Positions 49,841 to 58,612 of a stretch of DNA of 64,000 nt are shown piece after piece. Position 1 is the first letter of the stretch. Every line of letters starts with the position of its first letter. Source of the stretch: Streptomyces sp. Ru71 (GTDB lineage: Bacteria > Actinomycetota > Actinomycetes > Streptomycetales > Streptomycetaceae); NCBI RefSeq assembly GCF_002920535.1, contig NZ_PQSS01000024.1, positions 33,169-97,168 of the forward strand, written 5' to 3'. Under the pieces are notes generated by a model that was not told the DNA's origin, did no database searches, and worked only from the letters and a program-made list of their open reading frames with translations. Made by a program: the position numbers and the translations under genes.

Positions 49841-50464
49841 GCGGCGGCCGCTCACCCGGCCCTGCAGCAGCCGGGACAGCGCCGCGTGCACATCGTCCAG
49901 GGAGCGCTGCGGCTGGAAGGACTTCCAGTCCAGCGCGGCCACCAGCACCATGCCGACCAGGGCCGCGGCGGTCAGCGGCACGTCGATCTCATCGCTGAAC
50001 TCGCCGGCCTCGACCCCCTCGCGCAGCACGCCCTCGACGACCGCGACCGCCTCCTGCCGTACCACCATCAGCGTCGACTGCCAGGCCCGGTTGGTGCGCC
50101 ACAGCTCCGCCACGTAGAGCTGGGTGAAGGCCGGGTAGCGGTCGATGAAGACCAGCCCCGCGCGGATCATCGCGTCCAGGGCGTCCACCCGGGAGCCGCC
50201 CTCGCGCGCGGTGCTCTCGGCGGCCTCCCGCAGCGAGGCGGTCAGCAGGCCCACGCCGTGCCGCAGCAACTCCTCGAAGAGGACGGACTTGCTGGCGAAG
50301 TTGTAGTAGACCGTGCCCTTCGCGACGCCCGCCCGCTCGGCGATCTCGTCCACGGTGGTCGCGGAGAACCCCTGTTCGGCGATGAGCGTGACGGCCGCCT
50401 CGTAGAGCTTCTGCCGGGTGGCCTCGCGGCGGGTGCTGCCGCCCGACGTCGTGCTGCTGTCCAT
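49838..50464 (-). CDS. TetR-family transcriptional regulator
   Basis: 208 residues. N-terminal TetR domain (LYEAAVTLIAEQGFSATTVDEIAERAGVAKGTVYYNF split over the helix-turn-helix), then a ligand-binding domain with AFTQLYVAELWRTNRAWQ. Repressor of the operon it closes: the palindrome at 53383-53410 lies before the first gene. ATG 50464; a weak ribosome site only. Likely effector is a lipophilic molecule moved by the YhgE-type protein. Confidence 0.9.
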   Translation of the reverse strand: MDSSTTSGGSTRREATRQKLYEAAVTLIAEQGFSATTVDEIAERAGVAKGTVYYNFASKSVLFEELLRHGVGLLTASLREAAESTAREGGSRVDALDAMIRAGLVFIDRYPAFTQLYVAELWRTNRAWQSTLMVVRQEAVAVVEGVLREGVEAGEFSDEIDVPLTAAALVGMVLVAALDWKSFQPQRSLDDVHAALSRLLQGRVSGRR

Positions 50465-50508
50465 GGCGCTGATTCTCACAGGTCCGGCCGCACGGCACGC
50501 GCGCGTGG

Positions 50509-52596
50509 TCACAGGCTCAGCTCCGGATGCAGCCGGTCCAGGGTCCACACCTGCCGGCGCCGCGCCGACAGCGCGGTCAGCGCGAGCGCACCGGCGGTGA
50601 ACGCCACCAGCACCGCGCACGCCGTCCACACCGGCCCGAGGCCGCCGCCGGTGATCAGCCTGCGCAGGGCGGACACGACGTAGCTCATGGGCAGGAACGG
50701 GTGCAGCGCGTTGAAGAAGCCCGGCGACGTCTGCACGGGATAGGTGCCGCCCGCCGAGGTCAGCTGGAGCATCAGCAGGGCGAGGACGAGGATGCGGCCC
50801 GCCGCGCCGAAGCGGGCGTTGAGCCATTGCACGATCGCCGCGAAGCACGCCGTCACCAGGAACAGGAAGCCCACCGTGCCGGCCGCCCGGACCATCTCCA
50901 GGCCGATCGCCCAGTGCAGGACGGCCATCAGCGCCGCCGTCTGCAGGATGCCGACGGCCACCACCGGCAGCCAGCCCGCCAGCGCGATCCGCCAGGCCGG
51001 GGCGCCCGCGGCGAGCGCGCGCCGGTTCATCGGCGGGATCAGCATGTACGCCACCATCGCGCCCACCCACAGCGACAGCGGGATGAAGTACGGGGCGAAG
51101 CCGGTGCCGTAGTTCGGCGCGTGGTGCAGGTCGTGGGAGGCCAGCCGGACCGGGTCCGCCATGACGCCGGTGCGCCGGTCGCGGTCCTGCTTGCCGTAGT
51201 CGGGGATCTTCCCGGCGCCGTCGTGCAGCCCGCCGGCGAGCTTGCCGGAACCATCGACCAGCTTGTACATGCCGCCGTTCAGCGTCTCGGCGCCGGTCTT
51301 GAGCTTGCCGACGCCCTGGTCGAGGGTGCCCGCGCCGGTCGAGGCGGTGCCGAGTCCGCTGTGCAGCTTCTTGGCGCCGGCCGCCACCTTGGCGGCGCCG
51401 TCGTTGAGCTTGTTGATCTTCGTTACGGCGTCGTCCAGGTCCTCGGTGAGGTGCGGGGCGCGCTTGGCGAGTGCCTGCGCCTGCTTCTGCAGGGTGCCGA
51501 GGTTGGCGCGGATGGTCGTCAGGTCGCCGTTCTGGTCGGCGATCAGGGTGTTGAGGTCGTCCGCGATGCCGGCCACGTCGTCGGCCGACTCCTTGGCCTG
51601 CTTGAGCTTCGCGCAGCCCGTGCCGGGCAGCGGCAGGGCGCTCTCGCAGCGCTCCTTGTAGTAGTCGTCCAGCGCCTTCGCGGCCAGGTGGGCGCCCTTG
51701 GCGGCGAGCGGGGCCCGCTCGACCAGGTCGTCGAGGTTGCGCTGGATGGCGGCCGCCGAGTCGGCGACGAGCCGGGCGGTGTCCCCGATGGTCTTCTCGT
51801 TGGCCACCAGGAACGGGCGCACCTGGCCGGCGGTCCCGTTCACCTTGTCGGCGAGCGCCTGGGTGCCGTCCGCGACCCGCTGCGAGCCGTCCTCCAGGTC
51901 GCTCGCGCCCTGGTTCAGCTTGGTGAGCCCCGTGTTCAGCCTGCCGCTGCCGGCCTTGGCGTCCTTCAGCCCGTCGGCGAGGTCCTTGGACCCCTTCTCC
52001 GCCTTGCCGAGGCCGCTGCTGAGCCGGTCGGCGCCGTCCGCGGCCTGGACGGTCTTGTCGTGGATGTCGGAGAACGAGATGAAGATCTTGTCCAGGAACG
52101 AGCGCGACGCCTTGCTGGAGGCCGCCGCGCGCACCTCGCTGAACACCGTCCGTGAGATCTGGCCGACGATGTAGTTGTTGGCGTCGTTGGTGCGCACCTG
52201 CAGGGCGCCGGTCTCGGGGCTGTCGCCCGCGCTGGAGGCGATGCGCCTGCTGAAGTCGGCGGGCATGGTCAGCGACAGGTAGTACGTGCCGTCCTCGACG
52301 CCCCGGCGGGCCTGTTCCGGGCCCACCTGGTGCCACTCGAAGGTCTCGCTGTCCAGCAGCCGCTTCGTGATGTCGTCGCCCGCGGTCAGCTTCCTGCCGT
52401 CGACACTCGCGCCCTTGTCGGCGTTGACGAGGGCGACGGGGATGCGGTCGAGGCGGCCGTAGGGGTCCCAGAAGGACCACAGGTACAGCGCGCCGTACAG
52501 CAGGGGAAGCAGCAGCAGCGCGACCAGGGCGGCGCGTGGCAGCCGGCCCCGGCCGAAGCGCCGCAGCTCAAGAGCGGCCAGTTTCGGCGAGCGCAT
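50509..52596 (-). CDS. YhgE/Pip-family membrane protein
   Basis: 695 residues. One N-terminal transmembrane helix, a long extracytoplasmic region (residues 45-470) of helical heptads rich in DGxxxLxxG steps, then about five C-terminal helices resembling ABC-2 permeases (YFIPLSLWVGAMVAYML, SAGGTYPVQTSPGFFNALHPFLPMSYVV split). Matches phage-infection-protein/YhgE family, related to MmpL-less ABC exporters and type VII accessory proteins. Start overlaps the ATPase gene end by 29 nt; coupled. Confidence 0.9.
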   Translation of the reverse strand: MRSPKLAALELRRFGRGRLPRAALVALLLLPLLYGALYLWSFWDPYGRLDRIPVALVNADKGASVDGRKLTAGDDITKRLLDSETFEWHQVGPEQARRGVEDGTYYLSLTMPADFSRRIASSAGDSPETGALQVRTNDANNYIVGQISRTVFSEVRAAASSKASRSFLDKIFISFSDIHDKTVQAADGADRLSSGLGKAEKGSKDLADGLKDAKAGSGRLNTGLTKLNQGASDLEDGSQRVADGTQALADKVNGTAGQVRPFLVANEKTIGDTARLVADSAAAIQRNLDDLVERAPLAAKGAHLAAKALDDYYKERCESALPLPGTGCAKLKQAKESADDVAGIADDLNTLIADQNGDLTTIRANLGTLQKQAQALAKRAPHLTEDLDDAVTKINKLNDGAAKVAAGAKKLHSGLGTASTGAGTLDQGVGKLKTGAETLNGGMYKLVDGSGKLAGGLHDGAGKIPDYGKQDRDRRTGVMADPVRLASHDLHHAPNYGTGFAPYFIPLSLWVGAMVAYMLIPPMNRRALAAGAPAWRIALAGWLPVVAVGILQTAALMAVLHWAIGLEMVRAAGTVGFLFLVTACFAAIVQWLNARFGAAGRILVLALLMLQLTSAGGTYPVQTSPGFFNALHPFLPMSYVVSALRRLITGGGLGPVWTACAVLVAFTAGALALTALSARRRQVWTLDRLHPELSL

Positions 52597-53356
52597 CGAC
52601 CGCCGCCTCCTTGTCGTCGTCGTGGGCCTGCTTCTCGTCGTCGTCCCGGGGTTCCGGGTCGTGGGCGCCGGTGGTCACGGTGACGGCGCCCTCGGGGGCC
52701 TCGCTGCACACCGCGACGACCGTCGTGCCGGCCTCGGTCAGGGACCTCAGCAGCGCCCACATCTCGGCGCGCTCGGCGTCCGGCAGCTTCAGGTCCGCGT
52801 CGTCGACGCCGAGCAGCGCCGGGCGCCCGATCAGCGCGAGCGCGATCTCCAGCCGCAGCGCCTCAAGACGCTCCAGATCGCGTACGGCGGTGCGCGGGCC
52901 CTTGGGCAGCGCCTCCAGGTCGAGCCCGGCGGCGGCGAGCGCGGCGTCGACGCGCCGGGCGGCCGTAGCGGCCCGCTCCCCGCGCGGCCGGAGCAGGGCG
53001 CGCAGCCCGTCGCCGAACCGCCGCTGCAGCAGCGCCCGTTCGCGCAGATGCTCGCCGACGGTCAGGGCCGGGTCGAGGTCGGTGACCCCGGGCACGTGGG
53101 CGAGCGCGGCGACCCGGCGCAGGGCGCCCATCTGCCGGGGCAGCCGGCGTCCGCCGACCGTGGCGGTGCCCTCGGTGGGGCGCATACGTCCGGTGAGCGC
53201 GAGCAGGAGACAGGTACGGCCCGAGCCGGACGGCCCGGTGACCGCGATCAGCGAACCCGGCTCCGCCTCGACGTCGACGCCGCGGAAGGCCCAGCCCCGC
53301 GGCCCCTTCAGCCCGAGGCCGCGAGCCGCGACGGCGAGCCCGTGCGAGTCGTCCAC
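52568..53356 (-). CDS. Degenerate ABC-type ATP-binding protein
   Basis: 262 residues. Overall ABC fold: strand ITAVTGPSGSGRT replaces the Walker A lysine by Arg, the LSGGQ signature is absent (RDLERLEALRLEIALALIG in its place), Walker B reads PALLGVDDADL without the catalytic Glu. A charged His/Asp/Glu tail follows (residues 225-262). It may bind nucleotide without normal hydrolysis, or act as a scaffold for the YhgE partner. GTG start at 53356; first gene of the operon. Confidence 0.82.
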   Translation of the reverse strand: MDDSHGLAVAARGLGLKGPRGWAFRGVDVEAEPGSLIAVTGPSGSGRTCLLLALTGRMRPTEGTATVGGRRLPRQMGALRRVAALAHVPGVTDLDPALTVGEHLRERALLQRRFGDGLRALLRPRGERAATAARRVDAALAAAGLDLEALPKGPRTAVRDLERLEALRLEIALALIGRPALLGVDDADLKLPDAERAEMWALLRSLTEAGTTVVAVCSEAPEGAVTVTTGAHDPEPRDDDEKQAHDDDKEAAVDALAETGRS

Positions 53357-53382
53357 GTGACCCCCTGGGATGTGGAACGCAC

Positions 53383-53410
53383 TTTTTGAACTGACTGGTC
53401 AGTGCAAAAA
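53383..53410. promoter_or_regulatory. 28-bp palindromic TetR operator
   Basis: TTTTTG-A-ACTGAC-TG-GTCAGT-G-CAAAAA: 12 of 13 positions pair around a TG centre. It is AT-flanked and 27 nt before the ATPase start, matching operators of TetR-family repressors (TGACnGGTCA core). Likely bound by the TetR of this operon. Confidence 0.82.
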
Positions 53411-53536
53411 CTAACCCGAACCTTCGCTCGAAGCAAAAGCCCAGGTCAGAACGGATTGTCAGTGGCATACCTCACGATGGGCACATACGGCACCCCCGTA
53501 GGGCAGTGCCGTCACGCAGACGACAGGAGGTTCGTC

Positions 53537-54103
53537 ATGGCCAGCTCTCACGCAGCCGCCGCCCACCGGCGCCGCGCCACCGGCCCTGCCCCCTCACTGA
53601 ACGGCCCGGCGAGCGATGTGCACCCGGTGCTCCGCCGGAACTCCGCCCCGCCCGCCGCTCTCGACCTGCTCGCCCAGGCCCGCGCCGGACTCGACGAGGC
53701 CGCCGCCCTCCACACCCCCAACGAGCGCTACGCCACGGCCCACCTCGCCGCGCTGCGCACCGCCGCCGCGGTGCTCGCCGCGCGCGGACGGCCCGAGACC
53801 AGTCCCCGCAAGCGGGCCAGGATCCGGAGCGCCTGGGAAGTGCTCCCCGAGATCGCGCCCGAACTGACCGAGTGGAGCGCGCTGTTCGCCTCCGGGGCCC
53901 GCCGCCGGGCCCGGGCGGAGGCCGGCATCCAGGGCGCGGCCACATCCCGGGACGCCGACGACCTGATACGGGACGTGGCGATGTTCATCCGCCTCGTCGA
54001 ACGGATGCTGGTCCTCCAACCGGTCCTGCCGCAGCCCCGCCAGGACCCGGACGAACCGCGCCGCGCCGGGGAACGGGGCGTGGAGATGCCGGACGCGGGC
54101 TGA
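53537..54103 (+). CDS. SAV_6107-type HEPN domain protein
   Basis: 188 residues, helical. The segment LDLLAQARAGLDEAAALHTPNERYATAHLAALRTAAAVLA is the HEPN-like core of the SAV_6107 family, and a second helical block (RSAWEVLPEIAPELTEWSALFASGARRRARAEAG) follows. HEPN domains are often RNases or partners of nucleotidyltransferases, but no RxxxxH catalytic motif is evident here. ATG 53537 with AGGAGG six nt upstream. Confidence 0.82.
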   Translation: MASSHAAAAHRRRATGPAPSLNGPASDVHPVLRRNSAPPAALDLLAQARAGLDEAAALHTPNERYATAHLAALRTAAAVLAARGRPETSPRKRARIRSAWEVLPEIAPELTEWSALFASGARRRARAEAGIQGAATSRDADDLIRDVAMFIRLVERMLVLQPVLPQPRQDPDEPRRAGERGVEMPDAG

Positions 54104-54354
54104 CGGGGAGGCGGGGTCGTCCGGGACCGGGGCGCGGGTGGCGCGGGGCTGACCGGGTGCGGGCCGGCCGGACGCGGGGAGCGGGGCCGCGCGACGCGGG
54201 TCGAGCGGACGCGGGGCATGGTCGATGACCGAGGGCGCTCCGCAGGCAATAGGGTGGAGCACGCCTGAAGCCTTCCGTCCCGCACCCCGGGCCGGGAGGC
54301 AGCCCGTATCGCGCCGCCGGGACGTGGCGGTGCCGTGCCGAGGAGTCAACCACC
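54104..54354. other. Intergenic region before the methyltransferase gene
   Basis: 251 nt, very G-rich in the first half with imperfect GACGCGGG and GGGGCGCGG repeats; a TAGGGT -10-like box near 54249. No gene or RNA structure recognised. Confidence 0.4.
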
Positions 54355-55125
54355 GTGTCGGACCCGATGCGACCCCGTGCCTCTCTGCGTACCGCCGTGG
54401 TCTGGGAGGTCCTCCAGGACGCCCTGGACCGCCGGGTGAAGGCCACGGGCCGCCAGGCGCTGGACGTCCTCGACACCGGGGGCGGCAGCGGCAACTTCGC
54501 GGTGCCCGTCGCCCGCCTCGGCCACAAGGTCACCGTCGTCGACCCCAGCCCCAACGCGCTGTTCGCCCTGGAGCGCCGCGCCGCCGAGGCCGGCGTCGCC
54601 GACCGGGTGCAGGGCGTCCAGGGTGACGCCCACGGCCTGTTCGACGTGGTGGAGCGCGGCGGCTACGACGTCGTCCTGTGCCACGGCGTGCTGGAGTACG
54701 TGGACGACCCGGCCGAGGGCGTGCGCAACGCCGTCGCCGCGCTGCGCTCCGAGGGCGTGCTGAGCCTGCTCGCCGCCGGTCTCGGCGGGGCCGTGCTCGC
54801 CCGGGCGCTCGCCGGCCACTTCACCGAGGCCCGGCAGGCCCTCGCCGACCCCGCCGGCCGCTGGGGCGCCGGCGACCCCATGCCGCGGCGCTTCACCGCC
54901 GAGCAGCTCACCGGGCTGGTCGAGAGCGCGGGCCTGCACATCGCCGGTGTGCACGGGGTGCGGGTCTTCGCCGACCTCGTCCCCGGCGTGCTGGTCGACA
55001 CCGAGCCCGGTGCCCTGGAGGCGCTGCTCAAGCTGGAGGAGGCCGCCGCCGAGCTCCCCGCCTTCCACTCCGTGGCGACCCAGCTGCACGTCCTCGGTGA
55101 GACCCGGGGCGCGGCGGAGGGCTGA
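54355..55125 (+). CDS. SAM-dependent class I methyltransferase
   Basis: 256 residues. Motif I VLDTGGGSGNFAVPVA, acidic loop VVDPSPNAL, motif II GDAHGLFD and YDVVLCHGVLEYVDDP. Looks like a UbiE/CmoA-type small-molecule or tRNA methyltransferase; substrate unknown. GTG 54355. In Streptomyces it lies beside DUF3040 just upstream of the dcw cluster. Confidence 0.88.
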   Translation: MSDPMRPRASLRTAVVWEVLQDALDRRVKATGRQALDVLDTGGGSGNFAVPVARLGHKVTVVDPSPNALFALERRAAEAGVADRVQGVQGDAHGLFDVVERGGYDVVLCHGVLEYVDDPAEGVRNAVAALRSEGVLSLLAAGLGGAVLARALAGHFTEARQALADPAGRWGAGDPMPRRFTAEQLTGLVESAGLHIAGVHGVRVFADLVPGVLVDTEPGALEALLKLEEAAAELPAFHSVATQLHVLGETRGAAEG

Positions 55126-55413
55126 GCCGCCCCGCGGAGTCGCTTCGCCGCGCGGCGCTGATCAGCGTGTTGGCGGGGGATGGAGTCCGCCACAGACCCC
55201 CCGTTCGGGGGCTTGTCGCCGTATGATCGAGGGAGACCACCCGGCATGACGGGTCGGCCGCCGGGGAATGGAAGCCTCAGCGAGCCGGGACGCCCATGAC
55301 GGACTCCGGTTGGCCAATTGGCGCAGAGGGGCGGGTTTCACGGGGGCGATTCCCTGCCTATCCTGAAGGGACCCCCCGGGTCGCCCCGGCGACTGCACGA
55401 TGAGGAGGACTCC

Positions 55414-55803
55414 GTGCCGCTCTCGGAGCACGAGCAGCGCATGCTCGAGCAGATGGAGCGAGCGCTGTACGCCGAAGATCCCAAGTTCGCGTCGGCGCTT
55501 GAGGGAAGCGGGCTGCGTACGTACACCCGGCGGCGGGTCTACCAGGCGGTCGCGGGCTTCCTCGTGGGTATCGCGCTCCTCATGGCAGGAATGGTCGCCA
55601 AGCAGGTCTGGCTCAGTGTCGTGGGCTTCCTCGTGATGCTGGGCTGTGCCGTCCTGGCGGTGACCGGCTGGCGCAAGGCACCCAAGCCCGGGGAGCATCC
55701 GGCCGCCGGTCCGCAGGCGCGGCGCCAGCGAGGGCCCAAGCGCTCCATGATGGACCGCATCGAGCAGCGCTGGCAGCGCCGCCGCGACGAACAGGGCCAC
55801 TGA
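55414..55803 (+). CDS. DUF3040 small membrane protein
   Basis: 129 residues. N-terminal cytosolic LSEHEQRMLEQMERALYAEDPKFAS (the DUF3040 motif), two transmembrane helices (VAGFLVGIALLMAGMVA and WLSVVGFLVMLGCAVLAV), basic tail. Conserved in actinobacteria near dcw genes; function unknown, possibly division-related by position only. GTG 55414 with GAGGAGG upstream; a terminator follows. Confidence 0.87.
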   Translation: MPLSEHEQRMLEQMERALYAEDPKFASALEGSGLRTYTRRRVYQAVAGFLVGIALLMAGMVAKQVWLSVVGFLVMLGCAVLAVTGWRKAPKPGEHPAAGPQARRQRGPKRSMMDRIEQRWQRRRDEQGH

Positions 55804-55825
55804 CCGCCCACGATCGCAGAACTCC

Positions 55826-55862
55826 CCGAGGGGTGACCACCGACACGGTGGTCACCCCTCGG
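55826..55862 (+). terminator. Strong terminator after DUF3040
   Basis: A perfect 16-bp stem, 55826-55841 with 55847-55862, and a 5-nt loop, 23 nt after the stop codon. Confidence 0.88.
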
Positions 55863-55900
55863 TCGTCTCCGGACACGGGACGTGCGCTGCCCCCAGGGGC

Positions 55901-56032
55901 GGTCACGGTGCGTGCGCCGCCCCGAGGGGCCGGTCAGGTGCGCGAGGCGCCCCAGGGAACGGTCACGGCCCAGCCCACGGCGCTGCCAGCCGCCGGTCAC
56001 GGTGCGCGAAGCGCCGCCAGGGGCCGGTCTGG
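55901..56032. repeat. Degenerate 30-bp tandem repeats
   Basis: Units begin with GGTCA or GGTCT at 55901, 55932, 55961, 55995 and 56025, and continue CGGTGCGNGNNGCGCC. Found in the gap between the convergent DUF3040 and transglutaminase genes; no coding frame. Confidence 0.55.
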
Positions 56033-56069
56033 GCGCCCACGGCGCCGCTCGCGGCGTCACCGTGGGCGC
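56033..56069 (-). terminator. Hairpin at the end of the MoxR-DUF58-TgpA operon
   Basis: GCGCCCACGG (56033-56042) pairs with CCGTGGGCGC (56060-56069), with an inner CGCCGC/GCGGCG stem; about 75 nt beyond the transglutaminase stop. Confidence 0.65.
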
Positions 56070-56143
56070 TGCGCCGCACGCGGCCGGTCACCGGTGCGCG
56101 GCCGCCCAGCGGCGCCGGCCGCCGGCGCGGCGGCCGGGCCGTG

Positions 56144-58612
56144 TCAGCCCGCTCGCTGGCCGGACGGGCGGCGTATCTGCTGGGCCCAGCGGGTGCGGCG
56201 CTGGGACCAGCGGGAGGTGAGGGCGTTCCAGCGGGCCGACAGGTCCCACAGGGCCCGTACGGCCGAGCGGGGTGCGACCGTCGCCCGGAGCCGGGTGCGT
56301 CGGCCGGCTCGCGCTCTGAGGGCGGCGCGCATCCGGCGCACGTCCTCGGCCAGGCCGGCCTCCGCCCGTGGCCGGGGGGCGTACAGCACCTGCTCCACGG
56401 CGCCCGCCACCCGGTGCACCGACGCGGCCGCCGGCCCCTCCAGTTCGCCGAGCCGCACGATCCGGGCCGCCGCCTTGCGCGGGGTGAGTGCCTCGTCCGG
56501 CGGGATGCCGTAGTCCCACGCCGTGTCGATGAGCTCGCGCCACACCGCCAGGACATGCCCGGCCGCCCCGTCGCGTGCGGCGGCTCCGCCCGGCACCGCC
56601 GGCGTTTCCTCGTTCCGGGTGTCGCTCTCGCGGCCCGGGCCGTGCTGCGCCGATGCCAGCCGCACCGCCCGCCGCCGCACCCGCCACAGCATCGGCAGCA
56701 GCAGCACCGTCACCGCCGCCAGCCCCAGCAGGGCCCAGGTGGCGATCGCCCACCACGGAATGGAGCTGTCGTCCGACCGGCCCGGCGTGAGCGGCAGCGC
56801 CGCGGCGCACTCGCCGAGCTTCTTCGCCTGCACCGAGCAGCTCGCGGACGCCGAGGGTGCCGCCGACGGCGCCGCACCGGCCGAGCTGGAGGCCTGCGGA
56901 GACGCGGGGACGTTCGGGTTCGACGTGTCCGGCTGGGTGTAGGAGGGCGTCGTGCCCCGGGTCGGCGTCGGCTCGAAGCGGGTCCAGCCCACGCCCTCGA
57001 AGTACAGCTCGGGCCAGGCGTGCGCGTCCTTCAGGCTCACCGCCACCGAGCCGTCCGACTGCACCGTCCCCGGAGCGAAGCCGACCGCGACCCGCGCCGG
57101 AATGCCCAGCGTACGGGCCATCGCCGCCATCGCGAAGGAGAAGTGGACGCAGAAGCCCTGCTTGTCGCGCAGGAAGACGGCGATCGCGTCGGGCCCGCTG
57201 CCCACCTCCACCTGCGTGTCGTACTGGAAGCCACCGGTGAGCGCGAACCAGTCCTGCAGCGCGACCGCCCTGCCGTAGTCGCTCGTCGCGTCCCGGGTGA
57301 TCTGGCGGGCCGTCCTGGCCACCACGGCCGGCAGGGAGCCCGGCACCTTGGTGTACTGCTGTCTGATCCGGCCGGGTGCCTGCGGGGCCGAGGCCAGCTG
57401 CTGCGCCGTCGGCCGTACGTCCAGGCTGCGCACCTCGTACGTCTCACCACGCGTGGTCTGCCCGTGGTCGCCGACCAGCGTCATGCCCACGGGCTCGTAG
57501 CGCCACTTGCCCCGGACGGACACACCGCTCGGCGGGTACGGCATCGGCAGCCAGTCCTGCGCGTACCAGTCGGCGGCCGAGACCCGGGTGGTGACCTGCG
57601 CGCGCCGGACGTCGGCGCCCAGGCCGGCGGGCGCGGGGAAGGCGTCCGGCACCGCGGTGATGTGCCGTTTGGCGGGCTTCCACGTGGTGCCGTCGAAGTC
57701 GTCCAGCGACACGATCCGCAGATACATGTCGGAGATGTCGTCGCTGTCGGTGCGCAGGACCATGGCCGTGCGGTCCTCGTCCTGGTTCAGGTTGTCGCGC
57801 AGCGACACCAGCGGGTTGACCGCGGCGATCGTGCCGCCGCCGCCCGTGCCCGAACCCACACCGCCCCGGGCCTCGGCCAGCAGCCCGCCCTGGATCTCCG
57901 GCAGCGGAAGCAGCGGCACCACCAGGGCGATGCCCAGCGCGACGGCCCCGATGCGCCGCCCCGTGCGCACCGGGGCCAGCGGGCCGTCCGGCTCGCCCGG
58001 TACGCGGGGGGTGCCGCCGAAGACGCGGCCCCACTGCGACAGCCGCTCCCGGCCCTCGGCGAGCAGCAGCATCAGATAGCCGGCCGCCGCGAGCAGGAAC
58101 CACAGCCAGTCCGTGCCCCCGTCCGACAGCCCGGCCGCGACCGAGTACAGCGCCAGCAGCGGCAGACCCGCCGGGGCCGCGCTGCGGTAGGTCACCGCGA
58201 GGGTGTCCACCAGCAGACCGATCGCCAGGACGCCACCGATCAGCATCAGCCGGATGCCGTCCGACTCCAGCGGCGCCGGGATCGCGTACCGGGCGATGTC
58301 GTCCGAACCCTGCCGCAGCAGGTCGGCGAAGTGCTGCATGGCCTGCGGACCCGGGACGAACCCGGCCAGGGCCTGTCGCCGGGCGAAGACCAGGGTGAGC
58401 AGCAGCAGCGCGACCAGCGCCTGCGCGGCCACGGTCAGCGGCCGGGCCAGCGGCACCCGCCGCGTCGCCGCGCCCACGCCGGACTGGATCGCCAGCAGGA
58501 TCGCCGCCTGCAGGATCCAGGTGGCCGGGTCGACCAGGGGCAGCAGCGCGCAGGAGGCCATCACCGTGGCCGCCCACGCGCACAGCGCCAGCCGTGCCCG
58601 TCCGCTCATCAT
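56144..58612 (-). CDS. DUF3488/transglutaminase-like membrane protein (TgpA type)
   Basis: 822 residues. About seven transmembrane helices in residues 1-240, an extracytoplasmic transglutaminase-like domain with catalytic Cys in QGFCVHFSFAMAAMAR and His in KDAHAWPELYF, a Ser/Pro/Ala linker, one more helix and a cytosolic tail with a DUF4129-like segment (AWDYGIPPDEALTPRKAA). Third gene of the MoxR-DUF58-TgpA set. Two adjacent ATGs (58612, 58609); either is coupled to the DUF58 stop through ATGA. Confidence 0.92.
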   Translation of the reverse strand: MMSGRARLALCAWAATVMASCALLPLVDPATWILQAAILLAIQSGVGAATRRVPLARPLTVAAQALVALLLLTLVFARRQALAGFVPGPQAMQHFADLLRQGSDDIARYAIPAPLESDGIRLMLIGGVLAIGLLVDTLAVTYRSAAPAGLPLLALYSVAAGLSDGGTDWLWFLLAAAGYLMLLLAEGRERLSQWGRVFGGTPRVPGEPDGPLAPVRTGRRIGAVALGIALVVPLLPLPEIQGGLLAEARGGVGSGTGGGGTIAAVNPLVSLRDNLNQDEDRTAMVLRTDSDDISDMYLRIVSLDDFDGTTWKPAKRHITAVPDAFPAPAGLGADVRRAQVTTRVSAADWYAQDWLPMPYPPSGVSVRGKWRYEPVGMTLVGDHGQTTRGETYEVRSLDVRPTAQQLASAPQAPGRIRQQYTKVPGSLPAVVARTARQITRDATSDYGRAVALQDWFALTGGFQYDTQVEVGSGPDAIAVFLRDKQGFCVHFSFAMAAMARTLGIPARVAVGFAPGTVQSDGSVAVSLKDAHAWPELYFEGVGWTRFEPTPTRGTTPSYTQPDTSNPNVPASPQASSSAGAAPSAAPSASASCSVQAKKLGECAAALPLTPGRSDDSSIPWWAIATWALLGLAAVTVLLLPMLWRVRRRAVRLASAQHGPGRESDTRNEETPAVPGGAAARDGAAGHVLAVWRELIDTAWDYGIPPDEALTPRKAAARIVRLGELEGPAAASVHRVAGAVEQVLYAPRPRAEAGLAEDVRRMRAALRARAGRRTRLRATVAPRSAVRALWDLSARWNALTSRWSQRRTRWAQQIRRPSGQRAG

